The notes: generated by a model not told the origin, from the letters alone. A stretch of 64,000 nucleotides of DNA from Mumia flava (GCF_002797495.1 NZ_PGEZ01000001.1:1984001-2048000), one strand, 5' to 3'. Shown: positions 8,078-17,759, counted from the first letter of the stretch. Made by a program: numbers and translations.

Positions 8078-9913
8078 CTACGACGCCGAGCGCCGCAGCA
8101 CCGTGCGGACGACGTCCTGAACCTCGCGCAGCCGCAGCAGCCACGCGGCCGCGAGGTAGCTCACGGCGCCGATCAGCCCGGCCGAGGCGAAGATCACGAG
8201 AGCGCCCGCCTTGGACTCGACGTCGGCGACGCCGCGGGTGTTGAAGACCACCAGGACGACCAGCATCGCGGCCCCGGCGACCATGCATGCCGTCGTGAGA
8301 CGCACCGCGTAGCCGGCGACCCGCCAGTCGACCACCGGGCCGACGCGCGTCGAGAGCACGATCAGCGAGGTGGCGGACCCCACCAGGTACGCCGCCCCGT
8401 ACGCGAGCGCGAGGGCGGGGGCGATCTGGCTCGGGGAGACCGACGCGGTCAGGGTGATCGCGAGGACGATGTTGGTCGTCGCGAGCACGATCTGGATGAA
8501 GAACGGCGTCCGGGTGTCCTCGAGCGCGTAGAAACCCCGCAGGGTCATGTACTGGAGCGAGAAGAGCACGATCGCGGGGGCGAACGCCGCGATGGTGTTC
8601 CCGAGCGGTCCGGTCTCACCCGTCATCTCGCCCCACGACCCGATCAGCACGCCGAGCGGGGTCGACAGCGCGAGCACGGCCACCGCGACCGGGGCGACGA
8701 GCGCGAGGACGAGCCGCATCGTCCGCTGCAGCTCGGCGCGGACGTCCTGGCGCCGGCCCTGGGCGGCCAGGCGGGACAGCAGCGGCATCGTCGCGGTCAC
8801 GAGCGAGACGGTGATCACGCCGTGCGGGACCTGGGTGATGAGGAACGCGTTCGCGTACACCGTCGTCCCGGCCGGGTCGTCGATCCCGGCCTCGGCCGCC
8901 CGCAGACCGGCGCTGGACGCGATCCGGTTCACCACGACGTACGTCGCCTGGTTCACCAGGATGAAGCCGAGGGTCCAGGCGCCGAGGCGCAGCGTGTGGC
9001 CGAGACCGACCCCGCGCCAGTCGAAGCGCGGACGGTAGTGGAAGCCGGCCGCGCGGAGGTACGGGACGAGCACGAGCGCCTGCACGGCGATGCCGAGCGT
9101 GGACCCGAGGCCGAGCAGCGCCTCCTCCCCGGAGGTGAAGCCGTCCGAGCCGTCGGAGCTGCCGTAGACGGCGATGTAGGTGACGAGGATCGCGCAGGAG
9201 ATCAGGTTGTTCGCGATCGGGGCCCACATCATCGGCCCGAACCGCCCGCGCGAGTTCAGGATCTGCCCGACGAGCACGAACGCGCCGTAGAAGAAGATCT
9301 GCGGGAGGCAGTAGCGCATCAACGTGTAGGCGGACTCCAGCGCGGCGGCGTGCTGCGGCTCGAACAGCATCGGGTCGAACACGATCCGCGTGAGCAGCGG
9401 CGTCGCGATCACCAGCACGACCGTCGCCACGAGGAGGACGCTCAGGCCGAGCGTGACGATGCGCTGGGCGTACGCGTCGCCGCCGTCGGCGTCGTTGCGC
9501 ATCGCCCGGACGAGCTGCGGGACGAGGACCACGTTGAAGATCCCGCCGGCGACCAGGATGTAGAGCGCGTTCGGGATGGTGTTGGCACCGGTGAAGATGT
9601 CGGCGTTGAGGCTGGACCCGATCGCGGCGAAGATCAGCGAGGCCCGCACGAAGCCCGTCAGACGCGACACGACCGTGCCCGCCGCCATCAGGACGCTGGC
9701 GGACAGCAACCCGGTCGAGGTGCGGCGCTCGGCCTCGGCCACGACCTCGTTCACAGCCGCCGGGTCCGAGGTGGGGTCGGCACCGGACTCCCCGGCCACG
9801 CTGGCCGCACGCTCCGCTGCAGAGCCCAGCGGGGCGCCCCCGGTCGGCTCCGGAGCCGCCGGCGGGTGATCCGGGTCGCGTGCCTCACGCCTCGAACGTC
9901 GGTGCTTGCTCAT
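8078..9913 (-). CDS. murJ: Lipid II flippase MurJ (MviN)
   Basis: A 611-residue MOP-superfamily flippase that moves the peptidoglycan precursor lipid II across the membrane. After about 65 residues of hydrophilic, disordered N-terminus come some 14 membrane segments, starting GLLSASVLMAAGTVVSRLTG (the family's first-helix motif) and including ANTIPNALYILVAGGIFNVV. The ATG overlaps the stop of the upstream DUF6049 gene (ATGA). The order DUF6049-murJ-pseudokinase matches mycobacterial Rv3909-Rv3910, with the kinase-like part split off. Confidence 0.95.
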   Translation of the reverse strand: MSKHRRSRREARDPDHPPAAPEPTGGAPLGSAAERAASVAGESGADPTSDPAAVNEVVAEAERRTSTGLLSASVLMAAGTVVSRLTGFVRASLIFAAIGSSLNADIFTGANTIPNALYILVAGGIFNVVLVPQLVRAMRNDADGGDAYAQRIVTLGLSVLLVATVVLVIATPLLTRIVFDPMLFEPQHAAALESAYTLMRYCLPQIFFYGAFVLVGQILNSRGRFGPMMWAPIANNLISCAILVTYIAVYGSSDGSDGFTSGEEALLGLGSTLGIAVQALVLVPYLRAAGFHYRPRFDWRGVGLGHTLRLGAWTLGFILVNQATYVVVNRIASSAGLRAAEAGIDDPAGTTVYANAFLITQVPHGVITVSLVTATMPLLSRLAAQGRRQDVRAELQRTMRLVLALVAPVAVAVLALSTPLGVLIGSWGEMTGETGPLGNTIAAFAPAIVLFSLQYMTLRGFYALEDTRTPFFIQIVLATTNIVLAITLTASVSPSQIAPALALAYGAAYLVGSATSLIVLSTRVGPVVDWRVAGYAVRLTTACMVAGAAMLVVLVVFNTRGVADVESKAGALVIFASAGLIGAVSYLAAAWLLRLREVQDVVRTVLRRSAS

Positions 9914-12063
9914 CGACCCTCCGGACTCGCGACGCGTCGACGACGCCGCGCGCGCACGACCCGCCGCGCCACGGCGACGACGACCAGCAGGACCGCCAGC
10001 GCCAGGAAGACCCACACCACCCGACCGACCACGCTGGAGCGGACGGTGAACGGTGCCGGGACGCCGACGATCGTCCCCTCCGCGGTGACCAGGCTGGCCG
10101 TGACCGCGGAGGTGGTCGCCTGACCGGCCTCGGCCGTCACCGTCGTCGTGAGGCTCTGGCCGGGCGAGATCTCGGTGACCTCGACGTCGGGGATCCGTGT
10201 GCTCGGGCTCTCCGAGAAGAAGCGGACGCCGACCGTGACGGGCACGTCGAGACCGTTGGTGATCGTGACCGGGAAGCGTCCCGACGAGCCCGACAGCGTC
10301 ACGAACGACGTGACCGAGACCGTGACCTCGTCGAGGATCGACGAGACCGCGTCGGCCTGGGACTGAGCGTGCTCGAGGCCGCGCGTACGAGCCTGACGCC
10401 AGCCCTGGGATGCCGCGAGCGCGGCGCTCTGGTCGAAGAACACCGAGCGCGAGGTGCTCGCGCCGAGCATCTCGTCGAGCGCGCTCCCGCCCGTGAGGAT
10501 CTCGGCCGAGGCCTCGACCTGGTCGTTGCTGATCGGGCGCTGCTTGGACTTGCCCGGCAGCCGGACCCGTCCCTCCCAGACCTGTGCGGCGTCCCCGAGC
10601 TGCGCGTCGGTCCCGACCGGGCGCACCCAGGCGGGATCGAAGACGGAGGAGAAGTCGGCGCGCTCCCACTCGTTGCCCGGGTCGAACGCCGGATCCGCCA
10701 CGAGGACGACCCCGGGATGCGTCGGCGAGAGTGCCGACAGCGCGGCACGGGAAGCGAGCCGCTGCCGCAGCGCGAGCGTGGCGCCGGCTCCGGTGGTGAC
10801 GGGCTGCAGACCCGGGTCGAGCACGACCGCGTCCATCGGCAGGCCGTCGACCTCGACCTGCAAGGCGTCGGAGTCGGCGGGGGACCAGCCGCGGAGCACG
10901 TCCGGCGACAGCAGCGCGGCGTCGGCCCCGAGTGCGCGCGACCGGTCCAGACGCCTGCGGTTGGTGATCCCGTTGGGTGGCCACGACACCGTGCGGGCCA
11001 CACGCAGCCCGAACTGGCTCACGGTGGCCTCGGTCGCACGCACGGCCGCCTGCGTCACGGCCTGGCCGGACTCGGCGGCGGCGGGACGGCCGAGGGCGGC
11101 TGCGTCCGGGCGACCGTACGGCAGGGTCCAGACCGTGTGCCGGCGCGCATAGGTCACCAGGTCGGACAGGAACGAGCGGGCCACCCGTTGGGTGTCCGTC
11201 TCCTCCTCGACCGGCTGATCGGGGTCGTAGGCCGCGGCGCCGCCTGGACCGCCCGCGCGCGAGGGCCCGTAGCTGTCGAGCGCGATGTCCCGCAGGGCGT
11301 CGAGCAGAGCCGGATCGACGAGGACCGTCGCGGGCGCGGACTCGTCGGCCCGCGCGAGCGCGAGCAGGCGGTCGAGGCGACCACCGGGTGAGACCGCCTG
11401 GACGAGCGCGTCGGCGTCGGCGGGAAGCCCGTCCGCGTCGCGCTGGACCGGGTCGACGAACGGCCAGACGACCGACACCCGTGCGGGCTGGTCGACTGCG
11501 TCGTCGGCGACGTACGGCAGGACCGTCAGTGCGCGACCGACGGCATCGTCGGAGCGTGTGCCGTTCGGGGCCGTCGCGAGCACCTGGACGCTGACGGGGT
11601 AGACCCCGGACGCGCCGCTGATCCCCAGCCGCCCGAACGGCACCTCGAGCCGGAACGTCGTGGTGTCACCGGGCGACAGGTCCCCGGCGGTGCCGATCGA
11701 GTCCAGCGCCGTCACGCGACGCAGGCCGCCGACGGTGGTCGGGTCGGCGAGGACGGAGTCGACCGAGCGTGTGGTGGTCAGGGGCTCGGACGGGAGGGCG
11801 AGGTAGACCCGCACCCGGCTCCAGGTCCGCTCGGTGGGGTTGGAGATCCGCCCGGTCACCGTGACGGAGCCGCCGGAGCGCAGCGCTGTCGGGCTGAGGG
11901 TGTCGATCGTGACGGAGAGCTGGTCCGACTCCGCTGCGTCCGCGTGCGGACCGGTGGTGCCGACCAGGCCGAGCCCGAGCAGGGTCACGAGCAGCGACAC
12001 CAGCAACGCCCGAGCACGCAGCGGCGTCGGGGGCTGGCCGGGGCTCGGGCAGGTGGGCGTCAT
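9910..12063 (-). CDS. DUF6049 family secreted/membrane protein
   Basis: A 717-residue protein related to mycobacterial Rv3909. The N-terminus is a signal sequence (ARALLVSLLVTLLGLGLVG, cleavage likely near A-D-A-A). It is followed by an immunoglobulin-like beta domain (LSVTIDTLSPTALRSGGSVTVTG is too divergent for a firm name), a long alpha/beta middle part, a second beta domain (about 570-665), and a C-terminal membrane helix (VVWVFLALAVLLVVVAVARR) with a basic cytosolic tail. The bulk is therefore outside the cell. The constant link to murJ suggests a role in cell-wall export or assembly; the function is unknown. The ATG at 12063 is 8 nt after TAGCAT with no ribosome binding site. Confidence 0.85.
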   Translation of the reverse strand: MTPTCPSPGQPPTPLRARALLVSLLVTLLGLGLVGTTGPHADAAESDQLSVTIDTLSPTALRSGGSVTVTGRISNPTERTWSRVRVYLALPSEPLTTTRSVDSVLADPTTVGGLRRVTALDSIGTAGDLSPGDTTTFRLEVPFGRLGISGASGVYPVSVQVLATAPNGTRSDDAVGRALTVLPYVADDAVDQPARVSVVWPFVDPVQRDADGLPADADALVQAVSPGGRLDRLLALARADESAPATVLVDPALLDALRDIALDSYGPSRAGGPGGAAAYDPDQPVEEETDTQRVARSFLSDLVTYARRHTVWTLPYGRPDAAALGRPAAAESGQAVTQAAVRATEATVSQFGLRVARTVSWPPNGITNRRRLDRSRALGADAALLSPDVLRGWSPADSDALQVEVDGLPMDAVVLDPGLQPVTTGAGATLALRQRLASRAALSALSPTHPGVVLVADPAFDPGNEWERADFSSVFDPAWVRPVGTDAQLGDAAQVWEGRVRLPGKSKQRPISNDQVEASAEILTGGSALDEMLGASTSRSVFFDQSAALAASQGWRQARTRGLEHAQSQADAVSSILDEVTVSVTSFVTLSGSSGRFPVTITNGLDVPVTVGVRFFSESPSTRIPDVEVTEISPGQSLTTTVTAEAGQATTSAVTASLVTAEGTIVGVPAPFTVRSSVVGRVVWVFLALAVLLVVVAVARRVVRARRRRRVASPEGR

Positions 12064-12071
12064 CGGGAGCC

Positions 12072-12116
12072 ATGCTAGAGCGACGGGTCGAGCCGCCGGT
12101 GGCGCCCACGTACAGT
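12072..12116. promoter_or_regulatory. Divergent leaderless promoters (DUF6049 / pcnB)
   Basis: The 61-bp gap between two divergent start codons holds TAGCAT on the minus strand (12077-12072), 8 nt from the ATG at 12063, and TACAGT on the plus strand (12111-12116), 8 nt from the ATG at 12125. The two -10 elements have mirrored geometry and neither gene has a ribosome binding site. Confidence 0.65.
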
Positions 12117-12124
12117 GGGTCGTC

Positions 12125-13573
12125 ATGGCCACCGCCTCCTCACCCTCCGCTGTGCACGATCCGCTCCCGAGCCTGACGGCGCGCATCGCGGCCCAGCCGA
12201 TGGTCGGAGACCTCGCACGACGCTTCGCCGCCGCCGGTCACGAGCTGGCCCTGGTCGGGGGTCCGGTCCGCGACGCGGTGCTGGACCGTCCCGGCGCCGA
12301 CTGGGACCTCACCACGTCGGCGCGCCCGGAGCAGACCGAGGACGTGCTCGCCGGGTGGGCGGACGCGACCTGGGACATGGGTCGCGAGTTCGGGACCATC
12401 GGGGCCCGCAAGGGGGACGTGGTCCTGGAGATCACGACCTACCGCACCGACGCGTACGACCCGAGGTCCCGCAAGCCCGAGGTCGCCTTCGGCGACGACC
12501 TGGCCGGGGACCTGTCGCGGCGGGACTTCACGGTGAACGCGATGGCGTACCGGCTGGCGGGCGGGGAGCTGGTCGACCCGTACGAGGGGATCGCCGACCT
12601 GCGGGCGGGCGTGCTGCGGACTCCGGTGGAGGCGACGCGGTCCTTCGACGACGACCCCCTGCGGATGATGCGCGCGGCGCGGTTCGTCGCCCAGCTCGGC
12701 TTCACCCCCGCCGACGAGGTGGTGGAGGCGATGCGGTCGATGGCGGAGCGGATCGACATCGTGTCGGCCGAGCGGGTGCGCGACGAGCTCGACAAGCTGC
12801 TGCTGGCGCCCGCGCCGAGGGCGGGACTGACTCTCCTCGTGGAGACCGGGATCGCCGACCGCGTCCTGCCGGAGCTGCCGGCGCTGCGGCTCGAGCGCGA
12901 CGAGCACCACCGGCACAAGGACGTGTACGACCACTCGCTGACCGTCCTCGAGCAGGCGATCGCCCTCGAGTCGCGGATCGGGGACGGCGGACCGGACCTC
13001 GCGATCCGGCTGGCCGCGCTCCTGCACGACATCGGCAAGCCCAGGACCCGGCGGTTCGCTGACGACGGGAGCGTCACGTTCCACCACCACGACGTCGTGG
13101 GGGCCAAGCTCGCCCGCAAGCGGATGAAGGCGCTGCGCTACTCCAACGAGCTCGTCGAGCGGGTCAGCCGGCTGGTCGAGCTCCACCTGCGCTTCCACGG
13201 CTACGGATCGGGCCAGTGGACCGACTCGGCGGTCCGACGCTACGTCCGCGACGCAGGTGACGAGCTGGAGCGTCTGCACGTCCTCACGCGGGCGGACTCG
13301 ACGACACGCAACCGGCGCAAGGCCGAGCGCCTCCAGCGCACCTACGACGACCTCGAGCGTCGGATCGGCGAGCTCGCCGAGGCGGAGGAGCTCGACCGGA
13401 TCAGGCCGGACCTCGACGGCAACGAGATCATGCAGATCCTCGGGATCGGTCCGGGTCGCGAGGTCGGCGAGGCGTACCGCTTCCTGCTCGACCTGCGGAT
13501 GGACCGCGGCCCCTTGCCGCCCGAGCAGGCCCGTGAGGCGCTGCTCGCGTGGTGGGCGGCACGCGAGGCCTGA
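12125..13573 (+). CDS. pcnB: CCA tRNA nucleotidyltransferase
   Basis: A 482-residue class II nucleotidyltransferase that builds or repairs the 3' CCA end of tRNA. The N-terminal catalytic core shows LVGGPVRDAVL and the metal-binding D-W-D, then the RRDFTVNAMAY motif and the RFVAQLGF segment. The C-terminal half carries an HD phosphohydrolase domain (YDHSL, LAALLHDIGKP, HHHDVVGAKLA), as in actinobacterial homologues annotated PcnA/PcnB. The ATG at 12125 is 8 nt after TACAGT, so the mRNA is probably leaderless. It is divergent from the DUF6049-murJ operon, as in Mycobacterium. Confidence 0.93.
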   Translation: MATASSPSAVHDPLPSLTARIAAQPMVGDLARRFAAAGHELALVGGPVRDAVLDRPGADWDLTTSARPEQTEDVLAGWADATWDMGREFGTIGARKGDVVLEITTYRTDAYDPRSRKPEVAFGDDLAGDLSRRDFTVNAMAYRLAGGELVDPYEGIADLRAGVLRTPVEATRSFDDDPLRMMRAARFVAQLGFTPADEVVEAMRSMAERIDIVSAERVRDELDKLLLAPAPRAGLTLLVETGIADRVLPELPALRLERDEHHRHKDVYDHSLTVLEQAIALESRIGDGGPDLAIRLAALLHDIGKPRTRRFADDGSVTFHHHDVVGAKLARKRMKALRYSNELVERVSRLVELHLRFHGYGSGQWTDSAVRRYVRDAGDELERLHVLTRADSTTRNRRKAERLQRTYDDLERRIGELAEAEELDRIRPDLDGNEIMQILGIGPGREVGEAYRFLLDLRMDRGPLPPEQAREALLAWWAAREA

Positions 13574-13695
13574 CGCACACCCGGCGGCCGCTCGGTCCCG
13601 ACCTCTCGATCCGGGCGGCGAAGGCTGGCCCGGACACGTGCCGTCTCGCTATCGTGTCGTCCACGCGGGGGCGTGCGGCGACGAGAGGACGGTCC

Positions 13696-14421
13696 GTGGG
13701 CGGACGCCACGCAGCTCCGGGGCGACGACGGGCTCCTCGCCCGCCGCGCCGCCGGCTGCGGCGGGTCGTGCTGGTCGCCGGCCTGGTGCTCGTGATGCTC
13801 GCGTCCGTCCCGCTGGTGCGCGACTGGCGCGAGGCCGCGGCGGAGCACGCACGCGCGGAGCAGGCCGCCCAGGAGATCGCCAGCGAGGCGCTGCGACGGG
13901 AGCGCCTCGAGGAGCAGGCGGTCGCGGTCTCCCGGAGCCTGCACGCTGCCGGCCGTGCGCGCGTCGGCCGCCAGCTCGTCCTGACCGGCTGCCCGTCGGA
14001 GCAGGCGCAGCCGAGCGGACCGAACGGCCGCCTCCCGGCCTCCGCCCTGTGCACCGTGGACGGGATCGAGCTCCGCGCCGACGCCGCCGAGGCGTGGGCG
14101 CGCCTGGAGGAGGACTTCCGGGCCGCGTTCGGGCGGTCACCCTGCGTGAACAACGGCTACCGCAGCTACGCGCAGCAGGCGTCGATGTACGCGGCCAACC
14201 CCGGACTGGTCGCCGCGCCGGGCACGAGCAACCACGGGCTCGGGCTGGCCGTCGACCTGTGCGGTGCGGAGGAGGGTCCGGGCTCGTCCACGTGGACCTG
14301 GCTGGACAGCAACGGCCCGGCGTACGGATGGGGCCTGCCGTCGTGGGCGCGACCCGGCGGCTCGCGCGCCGAGCCGTGGCACTTCGAGTACCTCGCGGCC
14401 GGCGGCGACCGCGTGCAGTAG
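13696..14421 (+). CDS. VanY-type D-alanyl-D-alanine carboxypeptidase
   Basis: A 241-residue M15B peptidase. The basic N-terminus is followed by a signal anchor (VVLVAGLVLVMLASVPLV, about 25-42), a coiled-coil-like Ala/Glu/Arg stretch (45-80), then the catalytic domain. Zinc ligands are visible in S-N-H-G-L-G-L-A-V-D and E-P-W-H-F-E-Y. It probably trims D-Ala from peptidoglycan stem peptides outside the membrane. GTG 13696 is selected because GAGAGGA lies 6 nt upstream and the frame before it is not protein-like. Two Cys pairs (TGCPS, ALCTV, SPCVN, DLCGA) may form disulfides. Confidence 0.88.
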   Translation: MGGRHAAPGRRRAPRPPRRRLRRVVLVAGLVLVMLASVPLVRDWREAAAEHARAEQAAQEIASEALRRERLEEQAVAVSRSLHAAGRARVGRQLVLTGCPSEQAQPSGPNGRLPASALCTVDGIELRADAAEAWARLEEDFRAAFGRSPCVNNGYRSYAQQASMYAANPGLVAAPGTSNHGLGLAVDLCGAEEGPGSSTWTWLDSNGPAYGWGLPSWARPGGSRAEPWHFEYLAAGGDRVQ

Positions 14422-14436
14422 CGGCCTGCCCGGCGG

Positions 14437-15555
14437 TCACACGAGCGGCAGCAGGAGCGCCGCGCCGGCCACGTAGGCCACGTTGACCAGCACGTCGTAG
14501 AGCACGAAGGCCTGCCCACGCTCGTCGTCGTCGACCCCGCGCTGGATCCGCGTGTCGGTCTGGACCTTCCAGACCTGTCCCACGAGGCCGAGGGCGAACG
14601 CCACCACCGGCCAGCCGGCGGCCGGACCGAGCGCGGCGGAGGCGAGAGCGAGCAGCAGTCCACCGACCCCGACCACGACTGCGTGCCGGTCCAGCCCCCA
14701 CGCCCGCCAGGCGAACGGCGTGGTGAGCGCACCGGTGCCGTATCCGAGGGCGACGCCGCCGGCGAGGGCGGCCAGGTACGCATCGGAGCGGGTCGTGGCG
14801 AACACGAACGCCAGCAGCGTCAGCGCGCCGTACGCCGTGCGGTACCCGCCGTACCGCAGGAGTGCCGCGCGGACGAGCGGCGCTGCGGCGAGGTGCCGCA
14901 GGGCGCGCCCGAGGTCGCGTGCGACGTCGGTGAGGCGCGGAGGACGGGTGCCGGAGTCCGGGCCCAGCGCCGAGTCCGCGAACCCTCGGGCGGACAGCGC
15001 CGCGAGCGCGGCCGCGGCCGCCGCGAGGGCGAGGACGTGCGCCGACGACCCGCCGAGGGCGACGACCACCACCCCCAGCCACAGGCCGCAGGCGTGCCCG
15101 CCGGTCCCGAGCACCGGCGCGAGCGTGTTGGCGTCGACGAGACGGTCGGTCGGCACGACCTGCGGGACCGAGGCCGACAGCGCGGCCAGCACGAGGCGAC
15201 CGGTCCCCAGCACCGCCAGCACCAGCGCGTACGTGGGCCAGCCCGGGGTGGAGTCGGCGAGGACGGACAGGACGGCGACCCCGGCCACGGCGACGGCGCG
15301 GGCGCTCTGACCGAGGACGAGCAGGGTGCGGCGGTGCCACCGGTCGAGCACGAGACCGACGAACGGCGCGACGACGCTGAAGGGGAGGAGCAGCAGCGCG
15401 AGCACCGCGACGAACCGCTCCGGCGAGCGCTGGGCCTCCGGTGAGAGCAGGGTCAGCCACACGATCCCGGCCTGGAACAGCCCGTCGCCGACCTGGGCCG
15501 CGATCCGGACCGTGAGCAGGCGCCGGAACCCGGATGTCGCCAAGCCCTCCCGCAT
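14437..15555 (-). CDS. MFS transporter
   Basis: A 372-residue major facilitator with about 11-12 hydrophobic segments and the A-loop-like motif GLVLDRWHRRTLLVLGQ between helices 2 and 3. It is shorter than the usual 400-450 residues and ends within a hydrophobic segment (GAALLLPLV). The substrate cannot be inferred. The ATG at 15555 lies 6 nt after CATCCT on the minus strand, another probable leaderless start. It converges on the VanY gene with only 15 bp between them. Confidence 0.85.
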   Translation of the reverse strand: MREGLATSGFRRLLTVRIAAQVGDGLFQAGIVWLTLLSPEAQRSPERFVAVLALLLLPFSVVAPFVGLVLDRWHRRTLLVLGQSARAVAVAGVAVLSVLADSTPGWPTYALVLAVLGTGRLVLAALSASVPQVVPTDRLVDANTLAPVLGTGGHACGLWLGVVVVALGGSSAHVLALAAAAAALAALSARGFADSALGPDSGTRPPRLTDVARDLGRALRHLAAAPLVRAALLRYGGYRTAYGALTLLAFVFATTRSDAYLAALAGGVALGYGTGALTTPFAWRAWGLDRHAVVVGVGGLLLALASAALGPAAGWPVVAFALGLVGQVWKVQTDTRIQRGVDDDERGQAFVLYDVLVNVAYVAGAALLLPLV

Positions 15556-15620
15556 CAGTCGAGGATGGCAGGGACGACGAACGGCGCGGACCCGCGTGCG
15601 GGTCCGCGCCGTTGCGTGCG

Positions 15621-15688
15621 GGTCTCGATCGCTCGCTTCGCTCGCGCCTCGACCAGCGGGAGGAGGTGCTTCGCTCGCGCCTCGACCC
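15621..15688. repeat. Intergenic repeat element, one and a half copies
   Basis: GGTCTCGATCGCTCGC followed by TTCGCTCGCGCCTCGACCAG (15621-15656), then a partial second copy (15667-15688, GCTTCGCTCGCGCCTCGACC). It fills the gap between the MFS start and the 3' end of ino1. The same sequence family recurs at 25981, 30648, 32473, 36997 and 44487. Confidence 0.85.
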
Positions 15689-15705
15689 GCGTCACCGGAC
15701 GAGCC

Positions 15706-16797
15706 TCAGCGCTCCTCGTCGCCGACGATGAAGGCCTCGAGCTTCGCCCGACCGAGGTCGTCCGGGCGCTGCACCGGAGGGGACTTCATCAGGTACGACG
15801 ACGCCGAGATCAGCGGGCCGCCGATGCCGCGGTCCTTGGCGATCTTCGCGGCGCGGATCGCGTCGATGATGATGCCGGCGGAGTTCGGGGAGTCCCAGAC
15901 CTCGAGCTTGTACTCGAGGTTCAGCGGGACGTCGCCGAACGCGCGGCCCTCGAGCCGGACGTACGCCCACTTGCGGTCGTCGAGCCACTGGACGTAGTCG
16001 CTCGGGCCGATGTGGACGTTCTTGTCCTCGATCTTGCCGGCGAGCGGGCCGTTGAGGTTCGAGGTGACGGCCTGGGTCTTCGAGACCTTCTTCGACTCGA
16101 GCCGGTCGCGCTCCAGCATGTTCTTGAAGTCCATGTTGCCGCCGACGTTGAGCTGGTAGGTCCGGTCGAGGACGACGCCGCGGTCCTCGAACAGGCGCGC
16201 CATCACGCGGTGGGTGATCGTCGCGCCGACCTGGCTCTTGATGTCGTCGCCGACGATCGGCACGCCCGCGTCGGTGAACTTCTGCGCCCACTCGGGGTCG
16301 GAGGCGATGAAGACCGGCAGCGCGTTCACGAACGCGACGCCGGCGTCGATCGCGCACTGCGCGTAGAACTTGTCGGCCGCCTCCGAGCCCACCGGCAGGT
16401 AGGACACGAGCACGTCGGCCTCGGTGTCCTTGAGCACCTGGACGACGTCGACCGGCTCGGCGTCGGACTGCTCGATCGTCTCCAGGTAGTACTTGCCCAG
16501 GCCGTCGAGGGTGTGGCCGCGCTGCACGGTCACGCCGAGCGGCGGCACGTCGCAGATCTTGATGGTGTTGTTCTCGCTGGCCTGGGTGGCCTCCGAGAGG
16601 TCGAAGCCGACCTTCTTCGCGTCGACGTCGAACGCGGCGACGAACTCCACGTCACGGACGTGGTAGTCGCCGAACTGGACGTGCATCAGTCCGGGGACGG
16701 TGCCCTCGGGGTCAGCGTCCTTGTAGTACTCGACGCCCTGGATGAGCGACGTGGCGCAGTTTCCGACGCCCACGATCGCAACACGTACCGAACCCAT
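15706..16797 (-). CDS. ino1: Inositol-3-phosphate synthase
   Basis: A 363-residue myo-inositol-phosphate synthase that converts glucose 6-phosphate to inositol phosphate with NAD, feeding phosphatidylinositol and mycothiol. The N-terminal NAD-binding motif is [16 protein letters not shown]. Other family segments are [46 protein letters not shown] and [12 protein letters not shown]. The ATG at 16797 has a strong GGAGGAGG upstream. It lies 29 bp downstream of padR on the same strand, so the two are probably co-transcribed and PadR-controlled, as the ino1-padR pair is arranged in Mycobacterium. Confidence 0.95.
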   Translation of the reverse strand: MGSVRVAIVGVGNCATSLIQGVEYYKDADPEGTVPGLMHVQFGDYHVRDVEFVAAFDVDAKKVGFDLSEATQASENNTIKICDVPPLGVTVQRGHTLDGLGKYYLETIEQSDAEPVDVVQVLKDTEADVLVSYLPVGSEAADKFYAQCAIDAGVAFVNALPVFIASDPEWAQKFTDAGVPIVGDDIKSQVGATITHRVMARLFEDRGVVLDRTYQLNVGGNMDFKNMLERDRLESKKVSKTQAVTSNLNGPLAGKIEDKNVHIGPSDYVQWLDDRKWAYVRLEGRAFGDVPLNLEYKLEVWDSPNSAGIIIDAIRAAKIAKDRGIGGPLISASSYLMKSPPVQRPDDLGRAKLEAFIVGDEER

Positions 16798-16826
16798 GGG
16801 TCCTCCTCCTCGAGACCGTGGTGGTC

Positions 16827-17432
16827 TCACTCGTCACTGTCGTCCTGCTTGCTCGTGCGGGGGTGTGGCGCCCGCGTGCTCCCGGGGTCCTGCCCCGAGC
16901 GCTCCGCGTCGATGAGCCCGGTCAGCCAGCGCACCTCGCGCTCGACCGACTCCAGACCGTGGCGCTGCAGCTCCAGCGTGTACGCGTCCAGGCGCTCGCG
17001 ACTGCGTTGCGCGGTGGCGCGGACCCGCTCGAGCCGCTCCTCGAGACGACTTCGGCGTCCCTCGAGGATGCGCACCCGAGTACGGGAGTCGGTGCGCGAG
17101 AAGAAGGCGAAGTGGATGCCGAAGTTCTCGTCCTCCCAGGCGGACGGGCCGGTCTCGGCCAGCAGATCGGCGAAGTGCTCCTTGCCGTCGGCCGTGAGCC
17201 GGTACACGATCCGGCCCCGTCGACCTCGGGTCGTGGGCTCCGCCGGCTCGTCCGCGACGATGTATCCCTTCCGGCCGAGCGCCTTCAGACAGGGGTAGAG
17301 CGTGCCGTACGAGAGCACGCGCGACCAGCCGAGCAGGGCGTTGAGCTGCTTGCGCAGCTCGTAGCCGTGCATCGGGGTGTCGTGGAGCAGCCCGAGGACC
17401 GCGAACTCGAGTGCAGCACCGCGCTTCGCCAC
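16827..17432 (-). CDS. PadR family transcriptional regulator
   Basis: A 201-residue PadR. The winged helix is at the N-terminus ([20 protein letters not shown], then [18 protein letters not shown]), followed by a long C-terminal helical part with a coiled coil (about 120-180) of the Vir_act_alpha_C type and a disordered acidic end. The GTG at 17432 is chosen because AAGGAGG lies 6 nt upstream. It precedes ino1 in the same direction. An inverted repeat in its promoter (17484-17506) suggests it represses its own operon. Confidence 0.92.
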   Translation of the reverse strand: MAKRGAALEFAVLGLLHDTPMHGYELRKQLNALLGWSRVLSYGTLYPCLKALGRKGYIVADEPAEPTTRGRRGRIVYRLTADGKEHFADLLAETGPSAWEDENFGIHFAFFSRTDSRTRVRILEGRRSRLEERLERVRATAQRSRERLDAYTLELQRHGLESVEREVRWLTGLIDAERSGQDPGSTRAPHPRTSKQDDSDE

Positions 17433-17759
17433 GACAGCCTCCTTCCGGCGTCCGGGATCGGCCCCCTCCGTACAGGTGCCGATCGATATATCGTCGCGAT
17501 ACATCGAAGCGATGTCAACCAGCACGGGCGACACCGGCCCCGACGTGACCCCCCGGCGATGTGATCTGCGTCGCTCCCACCACGTCCGGTGGATCCGGAC
17601 AGCACGGCGCGAATGCGTCACGTCGGACCCGGGTGCTTGGGATGTGGCGGCCCGAGCAGGCACACTGGGTTGGATCACCGCGCTGGAGCGCGGTCCTTCA
17701 GCCCTGCGCCCATGTCCGCAGGCCACCCCCCGATGCCCGGACAACGAGGAGAACGACGC
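17433..17759. promoter_or_regulatory. Intergenic control region between padR and ponA
   Basis: A 327-bp gene-free gap between divergent genes. On the minus strand TTGACA (17518-17513) stands 17 nt from GACGAT, a candidate padR promoter whose spacer holds the operator described separately. On the plus strand TTGGGA (17637-17642) is 18 nt from CACACT (17661-17666), a weaker candidate for ponA. A short hairpin, ACCGCGCT/AGCGCGGT, lies at 17677-17694 in the presumed ponA leader. Confidence 0.5.
17484..17506. promoter_or_regulatory. Probable PadR operator
   Basis: CGATATATCG-TCG-CGATACATCG, two 10-bp halves matching as an inverted repeat at 9 of 10 positions. It lies between the -35 and -10 of the padR promoter. 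PadR family sites are typically A/T-edged inverted repeats such as ATAT/ACAT, so autorepression of padR-ino1 is the likely role. Confidence 0.6.

Noticed and set aside
5595-8120. An 841-residue plus-strand frame over trxB and the pseudokinase
   Set aside because: Antisense shadow; both minus-strand genes have recognisable motifs.
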